A program made the position numbers and the translations under genes. The notes beneath the pieces were generated by a model. That model made no database searches. It was not told the DNA's origin and was given only the letters and a program-made list of their open reading frames with translations. 64,000 bases of DNA from Methanobacterium formicicum DSM 3637 (GTDB taxonomy: Archaea > Methanobacteriota > Methanobacteria > Methanobacteriales > Methanobacteriaceae): assembly GCF_000302455.1 (NCBI RefSeq), contig NZ_AMPO01000002.1, forward strand, positions 124,001-188,000, given 5' to 3'. Shown here piece by piece: positions 14,117 to 24,153 of the stretch. Within the stretch, counting starts at the first letter, position 1. Every line of letters starts with the position of its first letter.

Positions 14117-14921
14117 TGGAAACCCCCTGGTGTTTATCCGATACAACTTTTTCCTTTGATAATAGTGCATCACTTTTCAGTGTACTATTTTCCTCTGAGT
14201 TTAGTGTACCTCTTCCCTTTAGGTTTATTGTATCGTTTTCCCCTGAAAATAATGCATCACCCAACAACATGAACTCGGTGAGATCCATAACCTTCATTCT
14301 ATCCGATTCCAGATTCAAAACACAGAACGGACAGCAAGTGACCATCAGATCCGCTCCGGTTTTAAGGGCTTCATCAATTATTTTATTTGAAATTTCTGAT
14401 GATAATTCTGGATAAGCGGACTTAACTCCTCCACCTGCACCACAGCAACTGGCATGTTCACCAGTTTTATCCATCTCCACCAGTTCTGCTTTTTCACCTA
14501 TTACCCGGCGCGGTGCCTCATACTCTCCACAGTGCCGTCCCAGGTGACAGGGATCATGATAGGTAACCTTCAAACTCTCCTTTTTTGTCCTGATTTTCCC
14601 TTCTTTAATCAACTCTTCAAGAAGCTGACTGATATGGGTAACGTCCAATTCTTCCCCAAAAACTTCAGAGTAATCCTTTTTCAGTGTACGGTAGCAGCCA
14701 GCACAGCTAACCACTATTTTTTCGCCCTTAAGTTTTTTATAAGTGTTTATCATTAATTTGTGGGCATCTTCCTGGAATCCAGTGCGCAGTAGAATTGAAC
14801 CACAGCAATCTTCATCTTGGAGGATTTTATAGTCTACCCCTGCAATATCCAGAATTATTTGGGTATTTCTGGAGATATTTTTAAGTTTATCACGGGCAGT
14901 GCAGCCCTGGAAGTATATCAT
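14109..14921 (-). CDS. CCG-domain heterodisulfide-reductase-like subunit (HdrB/LutA type)
   Basis: 270 residues. Two CCG-type cysteine motifs: C-x(n)-CCG in 'EDCCGSILLRTG' with SCAGC, and HDPCHLGRHCG with 'ASCCGAGGG', as in the HdrB/HdrD/LutA family that binds noncubane iron-sulfur clusters. A further CCPFC follows. The last ~50 residues form a polar tail with repeating GDALFSGEN / LNSEENSTLKSDALLS units not expected in the family. Of three clustered starts the ATG at 14921 is chosen (GGTGAT upstream and the MIYFQGCT start expected). It overlaps the LUD gene by 8 bp. Confidence 0.85.
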   Translation of the reverse strand: MIYFQGCTARDKLKNISRNTQIILDIAGVDYKILQDEDCCGSILLRTGFQEDAHKLMINTYKKLKGEKIVVSCAGCYRTLKKDYSEVFGEELDVTHISQLLEELIKEGKIRTKKESLKVTYHDPCHLGRHCGEYEAPRRVIGEKAELVEMDKTGEHASCCGAGGGVKSAYPELSSEISNKIIDEALKTGADLMVTCCPFCVLNLESDRMKVMDLTEFMLLGDALFSGENDTINLKGRGTLNSEENSTLKSDALLSKEKVVSDKHQGVSNG

Positions 14922-15076
14922 GATTTTCATCACCCTTCATGATTTCTATCATCTTAAAGTCACACATATTAGACAATATTAGACAAATTGATTTATCAAT
15001 AATGGTGATAGATTGTATTTGAGGATATTTTAATTTAAGGGTGTTAATATTCCGGATTTATTCAAGAGGTACATTC

Positions 15077-16075
15077 ATGAGTAAGATTGACGTAATAATT
15101 GGGGTCCGAAATGAGGAAAAACACCTGGAAAGGTGTCTTACCAGTTTGCAAAATCAAACTATCACTGATATTCAAATTTTCGTTATTGACGGTCAATCTT
15201 GTGACCGGACACGTGAAATTGTTACAGAAAAAATGAAGGATGATCCCCGTATAAAACTTTTTGATAACCCCCATGTAATAATTAGCTCGGCACGGAACAT
15301 TGGAATTAAAGCATCAAAAGCAGAATACATAGCCTATCTTGATGGGCATTGTTACGTAAATAATGACTGGTTGGAAAAATTACTGGAAACCTACCATGCC
15401 TTTGAAAAAAAGTGCAAAGTGGGTGGTGTTGGTTCCACCTATGCCAGTCCTGATGATGACACCAGTTATGGGAAAATAGTGTCCTCTGTTGTACGTACAC
15501 CCCTCGGGGGGATGGGAACTGCATACAGCGCGGATAATAAGATAGAAATCGTGGAGTCTGTTGCATTTGCTATTTACAAACGTTCCATAATCGAAAAAAA
15601 TGGAATATTCTATGATGAATCCATGACTCAATGTGAGGATGCTGATTTCAATTATCGATTGATAAAAAATGGTTATGTTCTATTAAAACACCCCCAAGCA
15701 TTAGTTTACCAGTACCGGCGACCAGATACTTCACAATTTTTCCGGCAAATGGTAAAGTATGGAGAGGGCCGATGTAATTTTGCACATGAATACCGGGAAA
15801 CTTTAAATATTTTCCATTTAATACCACTTTTATTTGTTATTTACCTTCTGATTGTCATTTTAAGCTTCTTCATATTCCTGATTTACTCAGGTAGCCTTGA
15901 ATTATTTATAATAATCTTGGTACCACTTTTGATTTATTTTTTTATAGATGTAATATATACATTAATTATCATATTCAAGTCCAGAAGTTTAAAAGGTCTT
16001 TATGCTGCTATAATGTACCCTTCAATTCATATTGGCTATGGAATTGGTTTTTTAAAAGTAATATTAAAGAAATGA
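15077..16075 (+). CDS. Family 2 glycosyltransferase with C-terminal membrane helices
   Basis: 332 residues. GT-A fold: 'VIIGVRNEEKHLERCLTSL', FVIDGQSCDRT, 'YIAYLDGHCYVNNDWLEKLL' (the DGH in the DxD position) and a late MTQCEDADFNYRL (ED acid motif). Two or three hydrophobic helices near 255-275, 282-300 and 310-330 anchor it in the membrane, as in ExoA-type exopolysaccharide transferases. AGAGGT lies 7 bases before the ATG at 15077. It opens the surface-glycan region; the acceptor sugar cannot be predicted. Confidence 0.88.
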   Translation: MSKIDVIIGVRNEEKHLERCLTSLQNQTITDIQIFVIDGQSCDRTREIVTEKMKDDPRIKLFDNPHVIISSARNIGIKASKAEYIAYLDGHCYVNNDWLEKLLETYHAFEKKCKVGGVGSTYASPDDDTSYGKIVSSVVRTPLGGMGTAYSADNKIEIVESVAFAIYKRSIIEKNGIFYDESMTQCEDADFNYRLIKNGYVLLKHPQALVYQYRRPDTSQFFRQMVKYGEGRCNFAHEYRETLNIFHLIPLLFVIYLLIVILSFFIFLIYSGSLELFIIILVPLLIYFFIDVIYTLIIIFKSRSLKGLYAAIMYPSIHIGYGIGFLKVILKK

Positions 16076-16142
16076 AGTTTATTTAACAATGTAGATAAAT
16101 TTAAAGTAAGGATAAAAAATTGCAGAAAAAATGGTCATTTTT

Positions 16143-17492
16143 ATGATAAATAATATTTTGATCATAGTGGATACATTGAAAATTGGTGGGGGATCTGATA
16201 AATTCGCCGCAATCCTGGGAACTGAATTACATGAACAGGGTTATAATATTTCCTATTTAGCCCTGATGGATGGTAGCCCTAAATACAGTTTTAAAGGGGA
16301 TTATTACACTCTTAATGAGAGTGATATTTATGGTAACAATTTTAAACGTGGATTGGATCTTTTAAAATATTCATCCAGAATTAAAAGTATCTGTGAAGAC
16401 CTTAAGATAGATACTGTAATTTCCGCGGGTGATCCAGCAAATTTCCAGGCACTCCTAAGCCGGTATCTTTTCGGGAATAAGGTACGCCTCATTATAACCC
16501 AGCATATGAATCCCGGAATATTCCTGGATAGTCCCATAAAATACAGATTAATCAAATTTTTCTATCCAAAGGCTGATAAAGTGGTGTGTGTTTCCAGAGA
16601 AGTGGAAAGAATCCTTAATAACGATTATGGAATTGAAAATACATTAACCATATACAATATGGTGGACATCCAAAAAAACACCAGATTGGCCATGGAAGAA
16701 TTACCAGACAAATATAGGTCATTATTTGAGAGGAATAACCAGTTAAAAGTATATGCAGACCACAAAATACAGGAAAGAAGTTCTATCCATAAAAATCTGG
16801 GGAAAAATACTGACCATACAAACCATGAATGGAATACTGATGATGAAGGGATTAATGGTCCAGAAAACCAGGAAGGAAAAACTCATTTTAACTTCATTAA
16901 CATGGGTAGATTAGACCGGCAGAAGGGGCAATGGTTTTTAATTCGCAGTTTCAGGCAGGTGGTGGATCAATATACAAATGCACAGTTGTTCATTCTGGGT
17001 GAAGGCGATTTAAGGGAGAAAATGGAAGATTTAATCCTGGAACTTGATTTGAGTGAGAATGTGTTTCTTTTAGGCGATCAGGAGAATGTTTTCCCATTCC
17101 TGGCCAACAGTGATTGTTTTGTTTTCAGTTCCCTCTGGGAAGGCTTACCCCTGTCTTTAATAGAATCACTCTCAGTTAATCTTCCGGTTATATCAACAGA
17201 TTGCAAAACCGGCCCCAGAGAAATATTATGCCCTGAAATAGATTTGGATGAGACAATAACTTATCCCTATCTTGGTGAATACGCAATTTTAACTAAACCA
17301 TTTCCCAATGAAATCATCTTTAAAAATCTTGATGAGGTTTCCCTCAGTGAATCTGAGCAAATATTATCGAATATAATGATTAAAATGATTGGAGATCCAG
17401 ATATAAGAAAAAAATATACTCATGGAGAGTTAATCACCCAAAATTTTTCCAAAGAAAAAATTGTAACTCAATGGAATAAATTACTAAAATGA
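16143..17492 (+). CDS. GT4-type glycosyltransferase, copy 1 of a duplicated pair
   Basis: 449 residues, GT-B fold. N-terminus 'ILIIVDTLKIGGGSDKFAA' is the glycine-rich acceptor loop; the C-terminal domain has INMGRLDRQKGQWFLIRSF and SSLWEGLPLSLIESLS with the E-x7-E-like pattern of retaining GT4 enzymes. Between the two domains (about residues 200-245) is a low-complexity hydrophilic insert absent from the paralog that follows 150 bp downstream. ATG 16143 is chosen because it aligns with the start of that paralog; no clear Shine-Dalgarno is visible. Confidence 0.88.
   Translation: MINNILIIVDTLKIGGGSDKFAAILGTELHEQGYNISYLALMDGSPKYSFKGDYYTLNESDIYGNNFKRGLDLLKYSSRIKSICEDLKIDTVISAGDPANFQALLSRYLFGNKVRLIITQHMNPGIFLDSPIKYRLIKFFYPKADKVVCVSREVERILNNDYGIENTLTIYNMVDIQKNTRLAMEELPDKYRSLFERNNQLKVYADHKIQERSSIHKNLGKNTDHTNHEWNTDDEGINGPENQEGKTHFNFINMGRLDRQKGQWFLIRSFRQVVDQYTNAQLFILGEGDLREKMEDLILELDLSENVFLLGDQENVFPFLANSDCFVFSSLWEGLPLSLIESLSVNLPVISTDCKTGPREILCPEIDLDETITYPYLGEYAILTKPFPNEIIFKNLDEVSLSESEQILSNIMIKMIGDPDIRKKYTHGELITQNFSKEKIVTQWNKLLK
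17001..17143 (+). repeat. 143-bp near-identical block shared with 18403-18545
   Basis: Within two paralogs of only moderate overall similarity, this stretch (encoding the start of the C-terminal donor domain up to SSLWEG) differs from 18403-18545 at 4 of 143 positions by my count, two of them at third codon positions. The flanks are much more divergent, which points to recent gene conversion. Confidence 0.7.
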
Positions 17493-17645
17493 ATTATCAA
17501 TATAGATAATTACCTGATAGATACCTTTATTAAAAATTAAGATATCCGGGACAAGATATCCTGCGAATAAACCTGTAAAACAGTTTAAGTTATTATTGAA
17601 TATTTTACAATATTAAAGTGGATAAAAAATGGGATTATAAAAAAA

Positions 17646-18891
17646 ATGAAAATTTTAATTTTAGTAGAATCACTTAAAGTGGGCGGAGGATCTGAACGTT
17701 TCGCTGCAATACTAGGCACAGAACTGTATAATCAGGGTTATGACGTTTCATACTTAACCTTAATGGATGAAAACCCTAAATTCAAATTTTCTGGCGATTA
17801 CTACACGCTTAATGAGGGTTATATTTATGGAAATCCCCTAAAAAGAGGGATTGATCTTTTCAGGTATGCACCCCGGATTAAAAAAAATCTGTGAAGATCT
17901 GGAAATAGAAACTATAATTGCAGTGTCTGAAGTTAGTAACTTCCATGCAGTTTTAAGCCGTTGGCTTTTTGGAAATAAGGTTCGTATTATTCTATCTCAA
18001 CATATGAATCCCGAAATATTTTTGGACAGTCCTTCCAAATTCAGGTTAATCAAGTTCTTCTATCCACGGGCTGATAAGGTTGTGTGTGTTTCAAAAGAGG
18101 TTGAACGAATCCTTAATGATACTTATGGTATTTCAAATACATTAACCATCTACAATATGATGGACATAGAAAAGAACATTCAATCATCTCTTGAAGAACT
18201 TCCTGAAGATTACAATGAGTTATTTAAAGGAAAGATCCACGAATTTAAAGGTAAGACCAATGAAAATGGAAAGATTGAAGAAGAAACTTTTAACTTTATT
18301 AATGTGGGTAGATTAACCAGACAGAAGGGGCACTGGTTTTTGATTCGGAGCTTTCGGCAGGTGGTGGATAAACACCAAAATGCCAGGTTATTTATTTTAG
18401 GTGAAGGTAATTTAAGGGAGAAATTGGAAGATTTAATCCTGGAACTTGATTTGAGTGAGAATGTGTTTCTTTTAGGTGATCAGGAGAATGTTTTCCCATT
18501 CCTGGCCAACAGTGATTGTTTTGTTTTCAGTTCCCTCTGGGAAGGCCTTCCTTTATCATTAATAGAAGCAATTACAGTGAATCTTCCAGTTATATCTGCA
18601 GATTGTAAAACCGGACCACGTGAGGTTTTATGTCCTGAGTTTGATTTTAATAAAACTGTTAATTACCCATATTTGGGTGAACACGCTATCCTTACCAAAC
18701 CATTTCACAATGAACTTTTATTTAAAAATTTAGAAGAATCACCATTAAATGAATCTGAAAAAATGTTATCCGAACTGATGATTAAAATCATTAAAGATCC
18801 TGATTTCAAGGAAAAATATTCAAATACCCGTGAACTGGCCGATAATTTTTCCTATAAAAAGATCATTAAAGAGTGGGACGGTTTATTATAA
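17646..18891 (+). pseudogene. GT4 glycosyltransferase copy 2, split by a +1 frameshift
   Basis: The N-terminal part (17646-17894) and the C-terminal part (open from about 17851 to 18891) together make one full-length paralog of the preceding gene. The break lies in a run of eight A (17880-17887): with seven A the frame would read RIKKICEDLEIETI, matching RIKSICEDLKIDTV of copy 1, while eight A give RIKKNL and a stop. Downstream the protein is intact to the end, with 'INVGRLTRQKGHWFLIRSF' and SSLWEGLPLSLIEA. This could be a fresh mutation, a phase-variable or slippage site, or a base-calling error. Confidence 0.75.
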
Positions 18892-18955
18892 ATAATCTTC
18901 AAATTTCGAATTATTTAAACTTCGAAAGTGTTAAAAATAGTGCACGGTTATTAAC

Positions 18956-20137
18956 ATGGAATCATTAGAACCAATAATTAATATGAAATCTTCAGAATCA
19001 GAATTAAAAGGAATTCCTTACCCTGATTACCCTTTAGTTTCTATTATAACACCAACCTACAATCATGAAAAATTCATAGGAACCTGTATAGAAAGTGTCC
19101 TAAAGCAGACTTATCCAAACTGGGAGATGATCATAGTCGATGATGGTTCTGTTGATGGAACCGGAAGTATAATTAAAAAATATAATGATAAAAGGATTAA
19201 ACACGTAAAACAAGAAAACGTAGGTATCTGGAAATTGAATGAGACCTATAACCGGGCTTTAAATTTAGCTCAGGGTGATTTAATTGCTATTCTAGAAGGG
19301 GATGATGCCTGGCCCAAATATAAATTAGAAGAACAGGTGAAAATCTTTGAAAAACCGGAAGTAGTACTGAGCTGGGGAAGAAAGAATACCATTAATGATA
19401 AGAATGAAATTATTTCCTTCGACCTCCCTAGCCTTGAACCTTTTATGCACATGTCCCAGGAAGAGATCATACGAAATCTTCTTATTTATAATTTCATGCA
19501 ACCATGCACGGTTATGATAGATAAAAATGCGTTATTATCAATTGGAGGATTCCTGCAGTATGAAGACGCACCTTTTGTTGATTACAGTACTTTTTTAGAA
19601 CTGAGTTTGGAAGGTAAATTCTATCCATCGGACCTGGTAATGGGCTACTGGAGGAAGCATAAAGCACAAGTAACCACTACCCAGGAGATTGAAATCACCA
19701 AAGCTTTCATGATTTCCGTTGATTTCTATGAAAAAATGGATTCATCCCTTAAAGAAGCTGTGAAATTTAACATAGATGATAAATCAAAATTTCATGAAAA
19801 AATGTTAAATGACCAGATTGCAGTATCATCTAGATTATCTCTATTAAATGGCAATTGGGACGAAGCAATTACCCAATATAAAGGTGTATTTAGAAATGGG
19901 GATTTTTCAGTCAAATTACAAGCATTCCTTGGGATTATCTGTGCTCTTTGTAGGAGGGATCTTGAGTGGTTAGCAGTAATAAGTTGTAAACCCAAACTAC
20001 GTGATGCTTCAGGTGAGTGGGAAACAACGGTATGTGATAAAAATAAAAATTTAACGGTGTTATTCAAAATACAAATTTTTACTATGAATCTTTTCCGACG
20101 ATTATGTCATAAGCCTATATTAATAGTAAATTTATAG
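18956..20137 (+). CDS. Family 2 glycosyltransferase
   Basis: 393 residues. The N-terminal GT-A domain is clear: 'VSIITPTYNHEKFIGTCIES', IIVDDGSVDGT, and LIAILEGDDAWPKYKLE, in which EGDD occupies the DxD metal site. The rest (about 230-393) lacks recognised motifs and probably shapes acceptor binding; no transmembrane segment is evident. It lies 65 bp after the frameshifted GT4 gene and reads on to the methyltransferase, so 16-21 kb may be one transcription unit. Confidence 0.87.
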   Translation: MESLEPIINMKSSESELKGIPYPDYPLVSIITPTYNHEKFIGTCIESVLKQTYPNWEMIIVDDGSVDGTGSIIKKYNDKRIKHVKQENVGIWKLNETYNRALNLAQGDLIAILEGDDAWPKYKLEEQVKIFEKPEVVLSWGRKNTINDKNEIISFDLPSLEPFMHMSQEEIIRNLLIYNFMQPCTVMIDKNALLSIGGFLQYEDAPFVDYSTFLELSLEGKFYPSDLVMGYWRKHKAQVTTTQEIEITKAFMISVDFYEKMDSSLKEAVKFNIDDKSKFHEKMLNDQIAVSSRLSLLNGNWDEAITQYKGVFRNGDFSVKLQAFLGIICALCRRDLEWLAVISCKPKLRDASGEWETTVCDKNKNLTVLFKIQIFTMNLFRRLCHKPILIVNL

Positions 20138-20239
20138 GTAAAATTGTGGTTATTTAATATATGTTAGATAATTTCTAAGAAGATTGGTTTATGGAATTAT
20201 TAAATTAACTGTTTATGATCTAATGAATAACAGGAAAAC

Positions 20240-20917
20240 ATGGGGGAGAGTGTTAAAGTTACAGATCAATTAATAAAAAATGACTTTGATTTTGGATGGA
20301 AAAAATGGTATAAACCTCCTTTTTACGCTTATTTGGCCCTGAAATATCAAAAAGGTGATGTTTTAGACGTGGGATGTGCGACTTGCGAATTATACACGTT
20401 TTTAAAGAGTAATGGTTGGGATAATAAGTATTATGGAATTGATTTAGTTAAATATGATGATTATGAGTATCCTGCTGATGTTAATCTGATTGTGGGCAAT
20501 TCATCAGAAATTGAATTTCCGGAAGTGGATACTGTAATTTTATATAACATACTTGAACATGTGGATGATCCCTTAAAATTACTTGTTAATTCCTTAAAAT
20601 CCACAAGAAAAAACGTACTTATCAATATTCCTAAAAGGAATGAAGAAATGTGGATTAAATATGGTCTTTTTGAACCACATCAATTGGATAAAACCCATAA
20701 ACATTGTGGATTCTCAAAAGATGAATGTTATAATTTGATCAACCTGGCGGGGGGAGAAATAATAACTTATCATGAGGCCGGGAAAATAAATGCAATGAAA
20801 ACAATAGGATTATGGAATAATGTAATCCCTCGTGGAATTACATTTTTAATGGGCAAAGTTTTTTCTTCAAAAACTTACTACCACGACATATGGTGTGAAA
20901 TAAAACCATTGGGATGA
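20240..20917 (+). CDS. SAM-dependent methyltransferase of the glycan cluster
   Basis: 225 residues of the class I methyltransferase fold: motif I VLDVGCATCELYTFL (about 38-52), acidic motif II YYGIDLVKYDD, and 'DTVILYNILEHVDDPLKLL' as the post-motif common in type 11/12 sugar or lipid methyltransferases. Its place between glycosyltransferases suggests methylation of a glycan or of its lipid carrier. ATG 20240; the N-terminus contains an aromatic-rich segment (FGWKKWYKPPFYAY). Confidence 0.82.
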   Translation: MGESVKVTDQLIKNDFDFGWKKWYKPPFYAYLALKYQKGDVLDVGCATCELYTFLKSNGWDNKYYGIDLVKYDDYEYPADVNLIVGNSSEIEFPEVDTVILYNILEHVDDPLKLLVNSLKSTRKNVLINIPKRNEEMWIKYGLFEPHQLDKTHKHCGFSKDECYNLINLAGGEIITYHEAGKINAMKTIGLWNNVIPRGITFLMGKVFSSKTYYHDIWCEIKPLG

Positions 20918-21026
20918 TGATATTAATAGTTTATAATGGCTTAATTTTTTAATTTATTTGAAAAAAAGTAGTTAATAATGAAAAAATGGTATCAGATTAA
21001 TTCCAATAAAATAATGATTGTTTCTA

Positions 21027-21881
21027 TTATTTTTTAGTATATTCCAAAAGGAGTTTATCAACGATTTTTAAGTATTCATCTCTTACTTTTTCCCGGGTAT
21101 CGATTGTATTGTATTCTTCCATCAAGGTTAACTTTAAATAAACAGTTAAATTATAAATAACCGCTAATAAACTGAGAGAAAGCCCTCTAAAACCATCTTT
21201 ATATGCTTTCTGGCGTATATAATTACTAAAAAAAACATTTAATAATCTAAATAACAGTGATATAATGTTTTTTTGTTGATTTTGTTTTTCTTCGTTTTCA
21301 AATATATTTTTAGATTCTATGGATGTGTACTTATTAAGGCGATCAATATAATCTTCAAAATCTAGGTAACTGAAGTGAATGAATCCTTCGTGGGGATCAG
21401 TTATCTTATATATTCTGGCATCTTCATTTATATTGTAAAAATCGTGGATTTTTTCTCCAAAATTCAGGTATTTCCTTTTGAAAAAACGTGGTTGTAAATC
21501 GTCTAAAGCTCCCCAACCCATATTATGTATTTGTTTGCCTGCAAAATAGTTGTTACGAGGAATATAAATTACATCACCGCAATCTTTTTCTATTATTTCA
21601 TGTAATTTATTCACTAATTTGAGTGGTACTAACTCATCAGCATCTACAACAAGTATCCATTCATTTGAAGCTTTTTCTAATGCAAATTGCCGCGCAGGAT
21701 CTGCATAACCCATTCTCTTAAAGAAGAAAATTTTATCAGTGTATTTCCTGGCTATGTCAACAGTATTATCCTCACTGTACATATCCACTATAATTATCTC
21801 ATCAGCCCATTTTACAGACTCTAAACAGTTTTTAATATTTTTTTCTTCGTTAAAAGTGTTTATGATAATTGATATTTTCAT
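21027..21881 (-). CDS. Family 2 glycosyltransferase, WaaE/KdtX-like
   Basis: 284 residues. 'ISIIINTFNEEKNIKNCLES', VKWADEIIIVDMYSEDNT and WILVVDADELVP (DAD in the DxD site) are typical of the lipopolysaccharide core transferase WaaE-type subgroup of GT2. A hydrophobic, aromatic C-terminal region (about 220-260) may associate with the membrane. It is co-directional with, and 166 bp downstream of, the flippase gene, and convergent with the methyltransferase. Confidence 0.87.
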   Translation of the reverse strand: MKISIIINTFNEEKNIKNCLESVKWADEIIIVDMYSEDNTVDIARKYTDKIFFFKRMGYADPARQFALEKASNEWILVVDADELVPLKLVNKLHEIIEKDCGDVIYIPRNNYFAGKQIHNMGWGALDDLQPRFFKRKYLNFGEKIHDFYNINEDARIYKITDPHEGFIHFSYLDFEDYIDRLNKYTSIESKNIFENEEKQNQQKNIISLLFRLLNVFFSNYIRQKAYKDGFRGLSLSLLAVIYNLTVYLKLTLMEEYNTIDTREKVRDEYLKIVDKLLLEYTKK

Positions 21882-22047
21882 TTAATCAGCCATATTAATT
21901 ATTTCATTCTTGTTGTGATTTAATATTATTTTACATGCCTCAGGCAATATTTTTTTTGTTCTTTGATACATATAATTTGCAGTATATTGAATATACGTAA
22001 AAATTTAACAAAATTAACAATTATCAAAGGTTTTAACAACTTGGAAT

Positions 22048-23496
22048 TTATTTATCCATATATTTGCCACGTATGTCCTTAAATATTTCTTTATCACTTT
22101 TAGTGAATGATTTAAGGAGAATTAAAACTGCAAAGTAGGTTATGGTGGCAATTATTATAATTACCCACAGATTAACTTTAACCATGATGGTTTTAATCAA
22201 TATAATGGACAATGCCATGATAAAGCTGGCTATAATTGGTTTCAGGAGAACTTTACGCAGTTTAATTTTGCATAAATATTTGGAGATTAAATGGTAATAA
22301 AACAGGAATAAAGACAATTCTGTAATTACAGTTACTACTGCCGCGCCAATATAACCATATTTAGGAATAAAAATGAGGTTTAATATAACATTTAGCAGCA
22401 TACAAATAAAACTTATTCTCATAGTCTCGTGCTGCCTGTTTATTGATATTATTGAGGCTCCTATGACATAGCTCACGAATATTATGGGTATGGCCCATAT
22501 TAATATCTGGAGTATGGGTATTGCCTGGATGTAACCTGATTGGAACAATAATAAAATGATCTCATTAGCTAAAAGGGTTGTCCCAACTGCTATTGGAATT
22601 CCTAGCATGCTCAAATATTTGAAAGATTTATAATAAGAGAATTGCAAAGATTCTCGAGAATCAATATGGAACTTAGAGAATACTGGAAGTATGGCAGTGG
22701 CATAAACTGAAGGAATAAACATTAAAGCTTCTAATAATTTATAAGCAGCACTGTAAAGTCCTGTGGAAACATCCCCTGCTAAAAAAGAGAGCATTATTGT
22801 GTCAATTTTAAAAGCAATCACTGCAAAAATACTGGACACAGCAAGGGGATATGATTCAATGATCAATGATTTCCATAGTTTCAAATCCAGCTCGAAACGG
22901 GGAACCACAAATTTCCAAAGACAAATAGCAATATTGAAGAGTAAAATGAGGAAGTTAATGATTAAAAAGACCATTGCAAAGGCTAAAATGTTTGAATTAT
23001 AATAAATCGCGATATAAATCCCTGCAAACATTAGAATACTGTAAAGTACCGTTGCTATTGATTGGTACTCCATTTTTTGGTAGGCCTGAAATGCTGCGCT
23101 GAATGTTCCAGATATTACACCGAAAATTAGAGCTGTAGTAATAATGTATATGACAGTGGATGATTGCTGATCGTGTACAAATAACTGCACTATTATAAAA
23201 GTCGCTATTAAAGTAACGATGGAGAAAATTAGCTTTATTATAGTTATGTTACCAATATATTTGCTGGCAAGAGATTTGTCCCTTGCTACTTCACGAACTG
23301 TTAAAGTGGTTAAGCCAAGGTCAGTAAATATGGTTAATATTCCAGCTAAAGCTAAAGCTGCAGAAATTATCCCAAAACCAGCTGCTCCCAGATAATTTGC
23401 ATAGTTGAGTGTGTAGAAGAAGGCTAATAAGAAACTTAATACCTGGGATATGAGGAGCAGACTTGTATTTTTGGCAATTTTTTGAGTAGTGTTCAT
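22048..23496 (-). CDS. Polysaccharide flippase, Wzx/RfbX type
   Basis: 482 residues with about 14 hydrophobic segments, the number expected for the MATE-like oligosaccharide flippase fold. The N-terminal 'NTSLLLISQVLSFLLAFFYT' region and AAGFGIISAALALAGIL are typical of polysaccharide biosynthesis (PST) exporters. It would flip a lipid-linked saccharide made by the surrounding transferases across the cytoplasmic membrane. No Wzy-type polymerase is seen nearby. Shine-Dalgarno is weak; start taken as the ATG of MNTTQKIAKN. Confidence 0.9.
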   Translation of the reverse strand: MNTTQKIAKNTSLLLISQVLSFLLAFFYTLNYANYLGAAGFGIISAALALAGILTIFTDLGLTTLTVREVARDKSLASKYIGNITIIKLIFSIVTLIATFIIVQLFVHDQQSSTVIYIITTALIFGVISGTFSAAFQAYQKMEYQSIATVLYSILMFAGIYIAIYYNSNILAFAMVFLIINFLILLFNIAICLWKFVVPRFELDLKLWKSLIIESYPLAVSSIFAVIAFKIDTIMLSFLAGDVSTGLYSAAYKLLEALMFIPSVYATAILPVFSKFHIDSRESLQFSYYKSFKYLSMLGIPIAVGTTLLANEIILLLFQSGYIQAIPILQILIWAIPIIFVSYVIGASIISINRQHETMRISFICMLLNVILNLIFIPKYGYIGAAVVTVITELSLFLFYYHLISKYLCKIKLRKVLLKPIIASFIMALSIILIKTIMVKVNLWVIIIIATITYFAVLILLKSFTKSDKEIFKDIRGKYMDK

Positions 23497-24153
23497 ATTA
23501 TCTTAACAAATTAAGTTGCATTATTGAAATTAATTTCAAATTCTTTATTAATCTTTTTTACTTATTTAAAGAATTTTTTTATCCCCTTTGTATAGAAGTA
23601 TGGATTGTGAGAATTTTTTCTACTAGTTTTTTCCAATTGGTTTTTATATTTTATGATCCAACTAAATTAACAGAAATTATTATTATTCAATTTTTATTAT
23701 AATAATTCTCTTATTAATAACCAGTAAACCCTCTTTGATTATAATAATTATTTTTAGTACATTATATCATTATACATCACAAAATTTTCTGTTAATAGGA
23801 ATGTGGCATGTTTAAGGGGTTAATTAAAATTTATGAAGTATAAATGAGAGTTTATAATCCTTATCTTCGTATAAAAATCATATTCCTAGAAGAAATATTG
23901 GAATAAAGTTCACGGTTAACTATTATTTAAAGGATAATATAGATACCGAAAACTATTATTTAAACAAATATCTAGGTATAATGAGGGGTAGAACTCTCTT
24001 CAGATATTTTTGAAGCCCGAGTATGGTTTTTAAATATTAGCATAAGTAACTTTATGTTAGTATGGTTTGTCACAAGGATAACTATAGGTAAACCCATAAA
24101 TTTAAGTAATTTTATTTCATTTTTCCTTTAAAAAAAGAGTTATGTGATTATTA
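23497..24153. other. Divergent intergenic region in the glycan cluster
   Basis: 657 bp, very AT-rich, no gene supported. The string AACTATTATTTAAA occurs twice (near 23918 and 23950), about 32 bp apart. It must hold the promoters for the flippase operon on one side and the 24154 glycosyltransferase on the other. Confidence 0.35.
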
